From Rhodanobacteraceae bacterium (lineage in GTDB: Bacteria > Pseudomonadota > Gammaproteobacteria > Xanthomonadales > Rhodanobacteraceae): DNA of 64,000 nt. Numbering within the stretch: position 1 is the first letter of the stretch; each line of letters opens with the position of its first letter. Below the pieces are notes generated by a model. The model saw only the letters and a program-made list of their open reading frames with translations. It ran no database searches and was not told where the DNA came from. The position numbers and the translations under genes are program-made. Below, piece by piece: positions 27,379 through 37,512 of the stretch. The stretch covers positions 1,054,001 through 1,118,000 of the forward strand of contig CP126531.1 in the NCBI GenBank assembly GCA_030167125.1, written 5' to 3'.

Positions 27379-27658
27379 CGGATCGCGCATCATGGTGTCG
27401 GTCATCCATGCCGAAGCGGAGCACGCATTTTCAGTTGAACTGTCGCTTCCGCATGGCGCGACGGTCGCGGATGCGATCGAGCGTTCCGGTATCCGGCATG
27501 CGCGTCCCGAGATCGAAATCCGCGAGGACCGCATCGGCATCTTTTCGCGCAAGGCGTCCCTTGGTACGGTTTTGCGCGATGGCGACCGCGTTGAAATCTA
27601 CCGGCCGCTGAAAATCGATCCGAAGGAAGCGCGGCGGAAGCGCGCCCGGAACGGCTGA
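27371..27658 (+). CDS. rnfH: RnfH-family ubiquitin-like protein (RatB)
   Basis: A 95-residue protein with a beta-grasp core (MVSVIHAEAEHAFSVELSL, GATVADAIERSGIR, RIGIFSRKASLGTVLRDGDR) and the family-typical ending VEIYRPLKIDPKEARRKRA. Function is not settled; it is almost always linked to ratA, as here. Two starts are possible, ATG at 27371 (overlapping ratA) or ATG at 27392, which begins exactly at the conserved MVSV. The gene stops one base before the convergent bamE gene's stop. Confidence 0.88.
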   Translation: MHDGSRIMVSVIHAEAEHAFSVELSLPHGATVADAIERSGIRHARPEIEIREDRIGIFSRKASLGTVLRDGDRVEIYRPLKIDPKEARRKRARNG

Positions 27659-28117
27659 TTAGCCGCCACCACCACTATCGTCGCCGCCCTGTTGCTGTTT
27701 CTTTTCCAGATCCTTCTGCTGTTCCTTGGTCAGGTTGGTCGGATACAGCGGGCCGTACTTGTGGCTTTCCTGCAGCAACTCCTGCGGCGTTTCCTTCATG
27801 AAGTTGCCGTCGGTGCGGACCAGCGTGTCGTTGTCGAAATACAGCGTCAGCGTGCGTTCCTGGACCGTGCCGCCGCGGCGCTGCATGGTGGCGACGTAGT
27901 TCCACTGGTTCGAATTGAACGGACTCACCACCGAAGGCGAACCCAGCAACGCCACGACCTGTTGCTTGGTCAGGCCGGGTTTCAGTTCGTTGACGTTCTT
28001 GCCGATCAGCAGGTTGCCCTGTTGCACGTCGGGCTTGTAGATCACGTGGCACGCGCCGAGGCCGAACAGGCTGGCGCCGGCGAGCAGGAGGGAAGGGATC
28101 GTCTTGCGCATCGTCAT
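27659..28117 (-). CDS. bamE: BamE, outer-membrane assembly lipoprotein
   Basis: A lipoprotein of about 150 residues. The leader (MTMRKTIPSLLLAGASLFGL) ends in lipobox LGAC, followed by HVIYKPDVQQGN. The core NVNELKPGLTKQQVVALLGS then PSVVSPFNSNQWNYV is the SmpA/OmlA signature of BamE, a small subunit of the BAM complex that folds beta-barrel proteins. The tail is extended with Lys/Gln and Gly runs. Starts at 28117 or 28111 are both possible. It is divergent from fur, as is usual in gammaproteobacteria. Confidence 0.94.
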   Translation of the reverse strand: MTMRKTIPSLLLAGASLFGLGACHVIYKPDVQQGNLLIGKNVNELKPGLTKQQVVALLGSPSVVSPFNSNQWNYVATMQRRGGTVQERTLTLYFDNDTLVRTDGNFMKETPQELLQESHKYGPLYPTNLTKEQQKDLEKKQQQGGDDSGGGG

Positions 28118-28201
28118 GGGTCGGGGGGCGAACGGTGAATGATACACTAGCGCGGTATCTGGCCGGATCGTCAGACACCGAGCCGCTACCGGAGTTCAGG
28201 T

Positions 28202-28609
28202 ATGGAAACGCAGGATCTGCGCAACGCCGGGTTGAAGGTGACCCACCCGCGTATCCGCGTGCTGGAAATCCTCGAGCACAGCCACGACCACCTGACCGCC
28301 GAGAACATCTACAAGCTGCTGCTGGAAGAGTCCGAGGACATCGGCCTGGCCACGGTTTACCGCGTGCTGACGCAGTTCGAGGCGGCCGGCCTGGTGATCA
28401 AGCACAACTTCGAGGGCGGCCAGGCGGTGTATGAACTGGACCGTGGCCAGCACCACGACCACATGATCGACGTGACGACGGGCCAGGTCATCGAGTTCGT
28501 GAACGAGGACATCGAGAAGCTGCAGCGCGAGATCGCGGCGAAGCACGGCTACGAGATCGCCGATCATTCGCTGGTGCTGTACGTGAGGCCGAAGAAGAAA
28601 AAGTCGTGA
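28202..28609 (+). CDS. fur: Ferric uptake regulator Fur
   Basis: A 135-residue Fur repressor that binds DNA with Fe(II). Winged-helix region: LRNAGLKVTHPRIRVLEILE and SEDIGLATVYRVLTQFEAAG. The regulatory metal site includes HHDH in the dimer domain, with H and E residues following. The structural zinc CxxC found in E. coli Fur (in the phrase after HHDH) is replaced by IDVTTG here, as I recall for xanthomonad Fur proteins. The tail ends in KKKK. Divergent from bamE with 84 bases between, enough for back-to-back promoters. Confidence 0.95.
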   Translation: METQDLRNAGLKVTHPRIRVLEILEHSHDHLTAENIYKLLLEESEDIGLATVYRVLTQFEAAGLVIKHNFEGGQAVYELDRGQHHDHMIDVTTGQVIEFVNEDIEKLQREIAAKHGYEIADHSLVLYVRPKKKKS

Positions 28610-28612
28610 ATC

Positions 28613-28637
28613 GGGATTGGGGACTGGGGACTCGGGA
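28613..28637. repeat. Heptamer array 1 (GGGANTN units)
   Basis: Three and a half units GGGATTG, GGGACTG, GGGACTC, GGGAG just after the fur stop codon, followed by a C-rich partly complementary stretch (to about 28670) that reaches into the end of recN. Confidence 0.7.
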
Positions 28638-28654
28638 GATTGGCTCCCCCAGCC

Positions 28655-30331
28655 CTAATCCCTCGCCCCTGCCTTTTCCAGCATCTTCTTCGCGTGCGCA
28701 CGCGTTTCGCGATCGATTTCGACGCCGCCCAGCATGCGCGCGAGTTCCTCGCTGCGGCCCTTCGCGTCCAGCACGCCGATATGCGTGCGCGTGGTCTCGC
28801 CTTCGACGACCTTGGCGACTGACAGGTGCGCGTGGCCTTGCGCCGCGACCTGCGCGAGATGGGTGACGCACAGCACCTGGCAGCGTGAACCGAGCGCGCG
28901 CAGCTTGGCGCCCACCGTTTCCGCCACCGCGCCGCCGATGCCTGCATCGACCTCGTCGAACACCATCGTGCCGACCGAATCCGCGCCCAGCGCCGCCACT
29001 TCGATCGCCAGACCGATGCGTGACAACTCGCCGCCGGATGCGACCTTGCGCAGCGGCCGCAGCGGCATGCCGGGATTGGCGCTGACGGTGAATTCGCAGC
29101 GCTCGCGGCCCTGCGGGTCGGGTTCGCCCGAGAACTGCGGCTCCAGGTCCACGGCGAACGATCCGCCCGCCATGCCGAGTTCGCCCATCAGCGTGGTGAC
29201 GGCGCTGCCGAGTTTCTTCGCGGCGGCCGCGCGGTGCTTCGACAACGCGTTGGCGGCCGCGCCGTATTCCGCGAAGCATTGCTTGCGCTCGGCGGCCAGT
29301 TTCGCCAGCGCTTCGCCGGCGCCTTCCAGTGAATGCAGTTCGTCGCGCAGGGCCGCGGCGTGCGCGTGCAATTCCGCAGCCGGCATGTGGTGGCGCCGGG
29401 ACAGATCGTGCAGGGCGGTCAGGTGCGCGTCGGCTTCGGCGTAGCGTTCGGGGTCGAGGTCGAGATCCTGCGCGTAGCGCGACAATGCATCCGACGCCTC
29501 GCCCAACTGGATGCGTGCGCCGTCCAGCATCTCCACGGCGGCTTGCAGGGACGGGTCGAGCTCGGCCAGCTTTTGCAGTTCCGCATGCGCGCGCGCGACG
29601 CTGCGCGTTGCCGCGAATTCGCCGTCGCCATCGAGCAGTTCGGAAAGGCCGGACGCGCCTTCGGCCAGCTTGCCGGCGTTGGCGAGACGCTTGTGTTGCG
29701 CTTCCAGCTCGGCGAGCGCGTCGGCCGGCAAGGCCCAGCGTTCGAGTTCGCCGACTTCATGGCGCAGCAGGTCGATGCGCGCACTGCGATCGTCGCCGCC
29801 GGAAAGCTCGCGCTCGCGCGCCACGATCTCGCGGTGGCGCAGCGCCAGTTCGCGCGTTTTGGCGACGGCGTCCTCGTTGCCGCCGAACGCATCCAGCATC
29901 TGCAATTGCTGTGCGCGATCGAGCAACGCCTGGTGTTCGTGCTGGCCGTGGATTTCGACCAGTGTCGCTGCGAGTTCCGACAGTTGCGTCAGCGAGGCCG
30001 CGCGCCCATTGATCCACGCGCGCGATCCGCCTTCCGCCGCGATGACGCGGCGCAGGCGGCAGGCGCCATCGTCGTCCAGCGCCTGTTCGGCCAGCCATGT
30101 GCGCGCGGTGGGCGCGTCGGACAGATCGAACTCGGCGGCCAATTCCGCGCGCTCGCAGCCCGCGCGCACCATGCCCGTGTCTGCACGCGCGCCCGACAGC
30201 AGCAACAGCGCATCCACCAGCAGCGATTTGCCGGCGCCGGTTTCGCCCGTGACCACGGTCAGCCCCGCGCCGAATTCGATTTCGGCAGCTTCGACCACGG
30301 CGAAATTGCGGACGGAGAGGTGGGTGAGCAT
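28655..30331 (-). CDS. recN: RecN, SMC-like DNA repair ATPase
   Basis: A 558-residue RecN. Walker A is TVVTGETGAGKSLLVDALLL (about 25-44); a coiled-coil middle with Glu/Ala-rich helices spans about 150-360; the signature is VASGGELSRIGLAIEV and Walker B TMVFDEVDAGIGG near 440-480. RecN bridges DNA ends and aids recombinational double-strand-break repair, and is SOS-induced in many bacteria. The ATG at 30331 has a well-placed -10 element so close upstream that the transcript may begin at or next to the start codon. An inverted repeat overlaps the promoter. Confidence 0.95.
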   Translation of the reverse strand: MLTHLSVRNFAVVEAAEIEFGAGLTVVTGETGAGKSLLVDALLLLSGARADTGMVRAGCERAELAAEFDLSDAPTARTWLAEQALDDDGACRLRRVIAAEGGSRAWINGRAASLTQLSELAATLVEIHGQHEHQALLDRAQQLQMLDAFGGNEDAVAKTRELALRHREIVARERELSGGDDRSARIDLLRHEVGELERWALPADALAELEAQHKRLANAGKLAEGASGLSELLDGDGEFAATRSVARAHAELQKLAELDPSLQAAVEMLDGARIQLGEASDALSRYAQDLDLDPERYAEADAHLTALHDLSRRHHMPAAELHAHAAALRDELHSLEGAGEALAKLAAERKQCFAEYGAAANALSKHRAAAAKKLGSAVTTLMGELGMAGGSFAVDLEPQFSGEPDPQGRERCEFTVSANPGMPLRPLRKVASGGELSRIGLAIEVAALGADSVGTMVFDEVDAGIGGAVAETVGAKLRALGSRCQVLCVTHLAQVAAQGHAHLSVAKVVEGETTRTHIGVLDAKGRSEELARMLGGVEIDRETRAHAKKMLEKAGARD

Positions 30332-30338
30332 GGGCGCG

Positions 30339-30364
30339 ATTGTAAGTGCGAGATTGCCGCACTT
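30339..30364 (-). promoter_or_regulatory. recN promoter with overlapping inverted repeat
   Basis: On the minus strand TACAAT (30344-30339) is a five-of-six match to the -10 consensus, 7 bases from the recN ATG. Directly upstream, AAGTGCG and CGCACTT form a perfect inverted repeat with a 7-base spacer (30344-30364). Its overlap with the promoter suggests a repressor site. It does not resemble the GTAC-type box of lexA at 2204. Confidence 0.5.
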
Positions 30365-30396
30365 GCATCACGATTGGTAATGGCCCGCGTTGCTTG

Positions 30397-30500
30397 TCCT
30401 CCCCCTTCGGGACGAAGGGGGATTGAGGGGGATGGCTTTTCGCAAGGCTGGCATCCCCCCGCCGCTGCGCGGCGACCCCCTTCGCAAGCGAAGGGGGTAG
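30397..30500. repeat. Dispersed hairpin-rich element, copy B
   Basis: About 104 bases with four stems: CCCCCTTC/GAAGGGGG, GGGGGATG/CATCCCCC, GCCGC/GCGGC and CCCCCTTCG/CGAAGGGGG. It shares layout and several exact words with 26249-26356. It occupies most of the recN-hrcA space. Confidence 0.8.
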
Positions 30501-30523
30501 TTCCATGCGCTGTTTCGCAACCT

Positions 30524-30542
30524 CGAGTCCCGAGTCCCGACT
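30524..30542. repeat. Heptamer array 2 (CGAGTCC units)
   Basis: CGAGTCC, CGAGTCC, CGACTT: two complete units and a partial, the reverse complement of the GGGACTC form seen at 28613. It lies 40 bases before hrcA. Confidence 0.65.
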
Positions 30543-30581
30543 TCAGTTGCATTTCCCGCCCCGCGCCCGTATTGATTGCAT

Positions 30582-31631
30582 ATGTCCGCGAGCCCCGATT
30601 CACCCCTCGATCCCCGCACCCGCCAGTTGCTGCGCGCGCTGATCGCGCAGTACCTGGAAGAGGGGCAGCCGGTCGGCTCGCGCACGCTGGCGCGCTCGGC
30701 AGGGCTGGACGTCAGTCCCGCCACGGTCCGCAACATCATGGCGGACCTGGAGGAGCTGGGCCTGATCGCTTCGCCGCACACCTCGGCCGGGCGCGTGCCC
30801 ACCGTGCGCGGCCTGCGCCTGTTCGTGGACAGCCTGCTGGAATTGAAACCGTTGCCGCGCGACGCGGTGATGCACATCCGGCGCGAGTTGCCGCGCGACC
30901 TCGCCACGCCGCGCGAACTGCTGGGCAACGCCTCCAGCCTGCTTTCCGCGATGACGCATTTCGTGGGCTTGGTGACGGTGCCCGGAACGGGCGATGCACC
31001 GCTCAAGCAGATCGAGTTCGTGTCGCTGGACGCACGCCGGGTGCTGGCGATCCTGGTGTTCGCGGACGGACAGGTGCAGAACCGTGTGTTGAACCTGAGC
31101 CAGCGTTTCGACGCGCACGCGCTGGAACTGGCGGCCAATTACCTGAACCAGCACTACGCGGGCCTGCGGATCGAGGAGATCCGCGGCCGCGTATTGGCCG
31201 AGCTGCGCGCCGCGGGCAGCGAGTTGAATCGCCTGCTGGATACCGCGGTCGAAGTGGCGGCCGAAACTTTCGCGCCGGAGCCCGAACCCGACATGCTGGT
31301 TTCGGGCCAGACCAACCTGATGTCGGGTGACGAAGGCCAGCAGATGGAACGCTTGCGCGAGCTGTTCGAGGCGTTCCAGCGCAAGCGCGAATTGCTGGCC
31401 TTGATGGAAGGCTGCGCGCGTTCGCCCGGCGTGCGCCTGTTCATCGGCGAAGAGTCCGGGTTCGAGCCGCTGAAGGGCTACAGCCTGGTCAGCGCGCCCT
31501 ACGGGGAAGAGGGCCACGTGCTGGGTGCGATCGGCGTGATCGGCCCGACCCGGATGGCCTACCATTCCGTGATCCCGGTGGTGCAGGCCACGGCCAAGCT
31601 GCTGACGGACGCCCTGCGTTCGCCGGAATGA
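30582..31631 (+). CDS. hrcA: HrcA, heat-inducible transcription repressor
   Basis: A 349-residue HrcA. N-terminal winged helix: TRQLLRALIAQYLEEGQPVG, SPATVRNIMADLEELGLIAS, TSAGRVPTVRGLR. The GAF-like and dimer regions follow, with the conserved C-terminal IGEESGFEPLKGYSLV and GAIGVIGPTRMAYHSVIPVV. HrcA represses heat-shock genes through CIRCE elements, and needs GroEL to stay folded. The ATG at 30582 (MSASPD) is preferred to the in-frame TTG at 30576. I see no CIRCE inverted repeat in the spaces before hrcA, grpE or dnaK; its targets are probably groESL elsewhere. Confidence 0.95.
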   Translation: MSASPDSPLDPRTRQLLRALIAQYLEEGQPVGSRTLARSAGLDVSPATVRNIMADLEELGLIASPHTSAGRVPTVRGLRLFVDSLLELKPLPRDAVMHIRRELPRDLATPRELLGNASSLLSAMTHFVGLVTVPGTGDAPLKQIEFVSLDARRVLAILVFADGQVQNRVLNLSQRFDAHALELAANYLNQHYAGLRIEEIRGRVLAELRAAGSELNRLLDTAVEVAAETFAPEPEPDMLVSGQTNLMSGDEGQQMERLRELFEAFQRKRELLALMEGCARSPGVRLFIGEESGFEPLKGYSLVSAPYGEEGHVLGAIGVIGPTRMAYHSVIPVVQATAKLLTDALRSPE

Positions 31632-31668
31632 GCACCGCGCGATTGCCCCGCTCGCTTGGCCGTGTTCT

Positions 31669-31696
31669 CTTGAATCGCGGCGTCCCGGCCGCATAG
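31669..31696 (+). promoter_or_regulatory. Sigma-32-like heat-shock promoter of grpE
   Basis: CTTGAA (31669-31674) and CCGCATAG (31689-31696) are separated by 14 bases, close to the RpoH pattern CTTGAA-N13-17-CCCCATNT. It lies 62 bases before grpE. Confidence 0.65.
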
Positions 31697-31757
31697 ATTT
31701 GTCTGTTGCGTCCACGCTTCCGCTTTCGCCGGACGCGAATCTCACCGAGGAAACAGC

Positions 31758-32297
31758 ATGACCAACCCGAAGGAATCGCCCGATTCGGCGCCGCACGACA
31801 ACGCGCCTGCGGACGCGGGCAGTACCGATGAACTGGAAACCCTGAGCCGGCAACTGGCCGCGGCCGAAACCAGCCTCGCGGGCATGCGCGAGACGCTGCT
31901 GCGCGAACGCGCCGACCTCGACAACCAGCGCAAGCGCATGCAGCGCGACCTCGAGACCAGCCTCAAGTTCGCCAACGAAAAACTGCTGCGCGACCTGCTG
32001 CCCGTGTACGACGGCCTCGAAAGCGGGCTATCGGTCGAAACCGCCGACGTGGCGTCAATGCGCGAAGGACTGAGCCTGACCCTGAAATCGCTGCTCAAGA
32101 TCGCCGAGAGCAATGGCCTGCAACAGATTGATCCCTTGGGGCAGCCGCTGGATCCCGAGCGCCACCACGCGGTCAGCATGGTGGAAGCGCCAGGCAGCGC
32201 CCCCGGCACGGTGGTCAGCGTGATGCAGAAGGGCTACGTGTTGAACGGCCGCCTGCTGCGGCCGGCGCTGGTCGCGGTCGCCAAGGAGCCGGATTGA
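31758..32297 (+). CDS. grpE: GrpE, nucleotide exchange factor for DnaK
   Basis: A 179-residue GrpE. A disordered acidic N-terminus (about 1-25) leads to a long coiled-coil helix (ELETLSRQLAAAETSLAGMR to DLETSLKFANEKLLRDLLPV), a helical bundle, and a C-terminal beta-wing (HHAVSMVEAPGSAPGTVVSV, QKGYVLNGRLLRPALVAVAK). It speeds ADP release from DnaK and acts as a thermosensor. It precedes dnaK with its own heat-shock-type promoter upstream; another lies between grpE and dnaK. Confidence 0.96.
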   Translation: MTNPKESPDSAPHDNAPADAGSTDELETLSRQLAAAETSLAGMRETLLRERADLDNQRKRMQRDLETSLKFANEKLLRDLLPVYDGLESGLSVETADVASMREGLSLTLKSLLKIAESNGLQQIDPLGQPLDPERHHAVSMVEAPGSAPGTVVSVMQKGYVLNGRLLRPALVAVAKEPD

Positions 32298-32309
32298 CCG
32301 GCGCAAAGG

Positions 32310-32336
32310 CTTGAGATAACGCCGCCAACCCCCAGT
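32310..32336 (+). promoter_or_regulatory. Sigma-32-like heat-shock promoter of dnaK
   Basis: CTTGAG (32310-32315), 13-base spacer, CCCCCAGT (32329-32336), matching the RpoH pattern in both boxes; 53 bases before the dnaK ATG. Confidence 0.65.
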
Positions 32337-32388
32337 TTGTGTTCAAGATTCCACGGTCCCTCGACCGCAAAACATCCAGGAGCTGAAA

Positions 32389-34326
<1,938 letters not shown>

Positions 34327-34331
34327 GCGTT

Positions 34332-34358
34332 ATCCGGCAGCGCGGTGCGCTGCCGGAT
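34332..34358 (+). terminator. Hairpin after dnaK
   Basis: A perfect 12-bp stem, ATCCGGCAGCGC against GCGCTGCCGGAT, with a GGT loop, 5 bases after the stop. No T run follows, and a second inverted repeat (GTCCGCGTT/AACGCGGAC, about 34365-34410) lies next to it. Confidence 0.65.
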
Positions 34359-34444
34359 CAACTGTCCGCGTTCGACCGGCGCTGGGAAGCGCGCCGTTCA
34401 ACGCGGACGGCGTCTTGCAATAGCAACACTGCAGGGATTTTGAT

Positions 34445-34490
34445 GTCGTCATTCCCGCGAAAGCGGGAATCCAGTGTCTTTCGGAATGAT
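34445..34490. repeat. REP-like palindromic element (CGTCATTCC type)
   Basis: GTCGTCATTCCCGC, loop GAAA, GCGGGAATCCAGTG, then an inverted GGAATGATG fragment. The same scaffold (GTCGTCA...CC, GG...CCCAGTG) appears as a complete inverted pair at 57461-57538 and as a partial copy at about 39990-40006. Confidence 0.7.
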
Positions 34491-34560
34491 GGACAAGCTC
34501 GGCATCGCCGCGGGATCGAACACGACGCGAATACCTGCATCGGAACGGGGATATCGGGGC

Positions 34561-35145
34561 ATGCACAAGGGCCGGATGGAGGCGTTCACCGATGGGGTGA
34601 TCGCCGTCATCATCACCATCATGGTGCTGGAACTGAAGCTTCCGCACGAGGCGACGTGGCACGCGTTGCTCGCGGACCTTCCGGTGTTCCTGAGCTACGT
34701 GCTGAGCTTCGTCTACGTCGGCATCTACTGGAACAATCACCACCACATGCTGCAGATGGTCACGCATGTCAGCGGACGCGTGTTGTGGGCGAACCTGTTC
34801 TTCCTGTTCTGGCTGTCGCTGTTTCCGTTCACGACAAGCTGGTTGAACGAATCGCATCCGGTGCCCGCGCCGGTGCCGACGGCGGTTTACGGCATCGTGT
34901 TGCTGCTCGCGGCGCTCGCGTGGGTGCCGTTGCTGCGCACGCTGGTCGCGGCCAACGGCGGCGAAAGAAGTGGACTGGGCGAAGCGCTCAGGGGCGACTG
35001 GAAAATCGTTGTCTCGCCGATCGGTTACGTGGCCGGCATTGTGCTGGCGTTTTTCGCGCCCATATTGTCGTGCGTGATCTACGGCGCGATCGCGGCCATG
35101 TGGTTCATCCCCGATCGCCGCCTCGAAGCAAGACTGCGCACATGA
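34561..35145 (+). CDS. TMEM175-family potassium channel-like membrane protein (DUF1211)
   Basis: A 194-residue protein of six membrane helices. The N-terminus [20 protein letters not shown] carries the family's R-x3-F-[ST]-D selectivity-helix motif, followed by MVLELKLP. Further hydrophobic segments are [49 protein letters not shown] and [16 protein letters not shown]. Bacterial TMEM175 proteins form K+-conducting channels. The ATG at 34561 is taken because the motif starts there; longer frames run into the REP-like element. The stop overlaps the dnaJ start (ATGA). Presence between dnaK and dnaJ is unusual. Confidence 0.85.
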   Translation: MHKGRMEAFTDGVIAVIITIMVLELKLPHEATWHALLADLPVFLSYVLSFVYVGIYWNNHHHMLQMVTHVSGRVLWANLFFLFWLSLFPFTTSWLNESHPVPAPVPTAVYGIVLLLAALAWVPLLRTLVAANGGERSGLGEALRGDWKIVVSPIGYVAGIVLAFFAPILSCVIYGAIAAMWFIPDRRLEARLRT

Positions 35146-36257
35146 AACGTTGCTACTACGAAGTGCTCGGCGTCGCGCGCAGCGCGAGCGACGAGGAATT
35201 GAAAAAGGCCTTTCGCCGGCTGGCCATGAAGAACCATCCGGATCGTTGCCCCGACGATCCGCACGCCCAGGATCGTTTCAAGGAAGCCAAGGAAGCGTAC
35301 GAAATCCTGGGCGATCCGCAACGCCGCGCGATGTACGACCAGTACGGCCACGCCGCGTTCGAGAACGGCACCGGACGCCGCGGCGGTACGCCGTTCGGCG
35401 ACGTCGGCGACATCTTCGGCGACATTTTCTCGGACATCTTCGGCGGCGGCCGGCGCGCGGCGCGCGGTTCGGATTTGCGTTACGTGCTGGAACTCGACCT
35501 CGAGGAGGCCGTGGCCGGCGTGGACAAGCAGATCCGCGTGCCTACGCTCGTCAATTGCCATCACTGCAATGGCAGCGGTTCCGAAGACGGCAAGTTGTCG
35601 ACGTGTGCCACCTGCCGCGGTCACGGCCGCGTGCGCATGCAGAACGGCATTTTTTCGATCCAGCAGGCGTGCCCGCACTGCGGCGGCGTGGGCCGCGTGG
35701 TGGCGACGCCGTGCAAGCATTGCCATGGCGAGGGCCGGCTCGAGGACGAACGCAGCCTCGAAGTGAAGGTGCCGCCGGGCGTCGACAACGGCGATCGCAT
35801 CCGCCTGACCGGGCAGGGCGAAGCCGGTCCTTCCGGCGCGACACCGGGCGACTTGTACGTCGAAATCCACGTGCGCCCGCATCCGATTTTCCGGCGCGAA
35901 GGCGACGACCTGCGTTGCGAAGTGCCGGTCCGCTTCGCGCAGGCCGCGCTCGGCGCCACCATCGAGGTGCCGGTCCTTGACGGCGCGACCACCATCACCA
36001 TCCCGCCCGAAACCCAGACCGGCCAGGAATTCCGCCTGCGCGGGCAGGGCGTGAAGTCGGTCCGCAGCCGCCATGCCGGCGACCTGTTCTGCACCGTCGT
36101 GGTGGAAACGCCGGTGCGCCTCGACAAGCGCCAGCGCGAACTGCTCGAACAATTCGAGGCCACGTTCGCGGACGCCGAAGAAGCGAAGAAGCACTCGCCG
36201 CGCAACAGCGGGTTCGTGGAAGGCGTCAAGCAGTTCTGGGCGAAGATGACGGGTTGA
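35142..36257 (+). CDS. dnaJ: DnaJ, Hsp40 co-chaperone
   Basis: A 371-residue type I DnaJ. The J domain (1-70) contains HPD in [15 protein letters not shown]; a Gly/Phe region follows ([17 protein letters not shown]); the zinc domain has four CxxCxGxG-type repeats ([32 protein letters not shown]); then the substrate-binding beta domains ([17 protein letters not shown]). It delivers clients to DnaK and stimulates ATP hydrolysis. The start overlaps the stop of the TMEM175-like gene by four bases, so that gene has been captured into the chaperone operon. Confidence 0.97.
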   Translation: MKRCYYEVLGVARSASDEELKKAFRRLAMKNHPDRCPDDPHAQDRFKEAKEAYEILGDPQRRAMYDQYGHAAFENGTGRRGGTPFGDVGDIFGDIFSDIFGGGRRAARGSDLRYVLELDLEEAVAGVDKQIRVPTLVNCHHCNGSGSEDGKLSTCATCRGHGRVRMQNGIFSIQQACPHCGGVGRVVATPCKHCHGEGRLEDERSLEVKVPPGVDNGDRIRLTGQGEAGPSGATPGDLYVEIHVRPHPIFRREGDDLRCEVPVRFAQAALGATIEVPVLDGATTITIPPETQTGQEFRLRGQGVKSVRSRHAGDLFCTVVVETPVRLDKRQRELLEQFEATFADAEEAKKHSPRNSGFVEGVKQFWAKMTG

Positions 36258-36357
36258 CGCAGCGCCGATCGCTGCATGTGTCGCCCGCGCCGTGCGAGAA
36301 TCGCGAGCCGCCCTTGGGTGCCGGCAATTGCGGCGCGGGGGCGTATCGGAGCGCAGC

Positions 36358-36765
36358 ATGACTCAAACGCGGCGGGCGTCGTGCTCCTGTGGCCAATTGA
36401 GCATCGAAGTCCGGGGTGAACCCTTGGGCGTCGGCGTTTGCCATTGTTTGGCATGCCAGCGCCGTACCGGCAGCGTGTTTGCCGCGTTGGCCGCGTTCGC
36501 GACCCCGTATTCGGTGTCGGGCACCGCCACCGAATACGTCCGGACCGGCGATCACGGATCCCGGTTCCGGTTCAGATTCTGCCCCGTGTGCGGAACCAAC
36601 CTCTTCCATACCGAAGAAGGCTGCTCCGAGTCGGTGTCCGTTGCGGTGGGAGCATTTGCGGATCCGTCGTTTCCCACACCAAGGGATTCGGTCTATGACT
36701 GCCGCAGGCATCCATGGGTCCGGCTTCCCGGAATCCGGGCGTACGACAAGGATCCGGAAGGATGA
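36358..36765 (+). CDS. GFA/CENP-V-family zinc protein (DUF636)
   Basis: A 135-residue protein with the glutathione-dependent formaldehyde-activating fold. Zinc ligands are visible as SCSCGQL, VCHCLACQRRTGS and FCPVCGTNLFHT, the family's CxC, CxxC and CxxC clusters. GGAG at 36347-36350 supports the ATG at 36358. Most members have no proven activity, and S-hydroxymethylglutathione synthesis is established for only a few. It ends four bases before dapB and is likely co-transcribed with it. Confidence 0.85.
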   Translation: MTQTRRASCSCGQLSIEVRGEPLGVGVCHCLACQRRTGSVFAALAAFATPYSVSGTATEYVRTGDHGSRFRFRFCPVCGTNLFHTEEGCSESVSVAVGAFADPSFPTPRDSVYDCRRHPWVRLPGIRAYDKDPEG

Positions 36766-36769
36766 TCGG

Positions 36770-37504
36770 ATGACCAGCAAGATTCTTCTTGGCATCACCG
36801 GCGCCAATGGCCGCATGGGCCGCGCCTTTCAGGCCCTGCTGCAGGACGATGCGCGTTTCGAATTGGCTGCGAAGATCGCACGCAGCGAAGATTGGCGCGC
36901 GGCACCCCGGCTGGATGTCGTGATCGACTTCAGCACGCCAGGAGGTTTCGACGCGGCGCTGGCGCATTGCGAGGCGCACGGCGTGGCGCTGGTTGCCGGA
37001 ACCACCGGCATCGATGCTGCACAGCGCACGCGCTTCGCGGCGGCCGCCGCGAAAATCCCGGTGCTTTACGCGGCAAATTTCAGCCTGGGCATTGCCGTGT
37101 TGACGCGCCTGCTGCGCGAAGCCGCGGCCGCGTTGCCGGACTGGGAGCTGGAGATCATCGAAGCGCATCACGCGCGCAAGGTCGATGCGCCTTCCGGCAC
37201 TGCGCTGGCGCTCGGACGCGCCGCGGCCGCGGCGCGCGGGCAAGACTTCGAGCAGGTCGCGGTATTGGCACGCCAAGGCCACACCGGCGCGCGTCCCGCA
37301 AACGCGATCGGTTTTGCCTCGATCCGCGCCGGCGAAATCGTGGGCGAGCACACGGCCTTGCTTGCCACGCGGGACGAACGGATCGAACTCACGCATCGCG
37401 CCTACGACAACACCATCTTCGCGCGCGGCGCGCTGCATGCCGCGGCGTGGCTGGCCGGCAAGCCCGCTGGCGCGTATTCGCTGGACGACGTGCTCGCTGC
37501 GTGA
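36770..37504 (+). CDS. dapB: DapB, 4-hydroxy-tetrahydrodipicolinate reductase
   Basis: A 244-residue DapB in the diaminopimelate/lysine pathway, slightly shorter than the E. coli enzyme. The dinucleotide-binding motif is ITGANGRMGRAF near the N-terminus; the active-site region reads EIIEAHHARKVDAPSGTALA with the catalytic HH and K; ELTHRAYDNTIFARGALHAA is conserved at the end. The ATG at 36770 directly follows the GFA stop. Product supports both lysine and peptidoglycan. Confidence 0.96.
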   Translation: MTSKILLGITGANGRMGRAFQALLQDDARFELAAKIARSEDWRAAPRLDVVIDFSTPGGFDAALAHCEAHGVALVAGTTGIDAAQRTRFAAAAAKIPVLYAANFSLGIAVLTRLLREAAAALPDWELEIIEAHHARKVDAPSGTALALGRAAAAARGQDFEQVAVLARQGHTGARPANAIGFASIRAGEIVGEHTALLATRDERIELTHRAYDNTIFARGALHAAAWLAGKPAGAYSLDDVLAA

Positions 37505-37512
37505 GTGGATGA

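Noticed and set aside
30500-30581. CIRCE element before hrcA
   Set aside because: No TTAGCACTC-type inverted repeat; the region is occupied by repeat elements.
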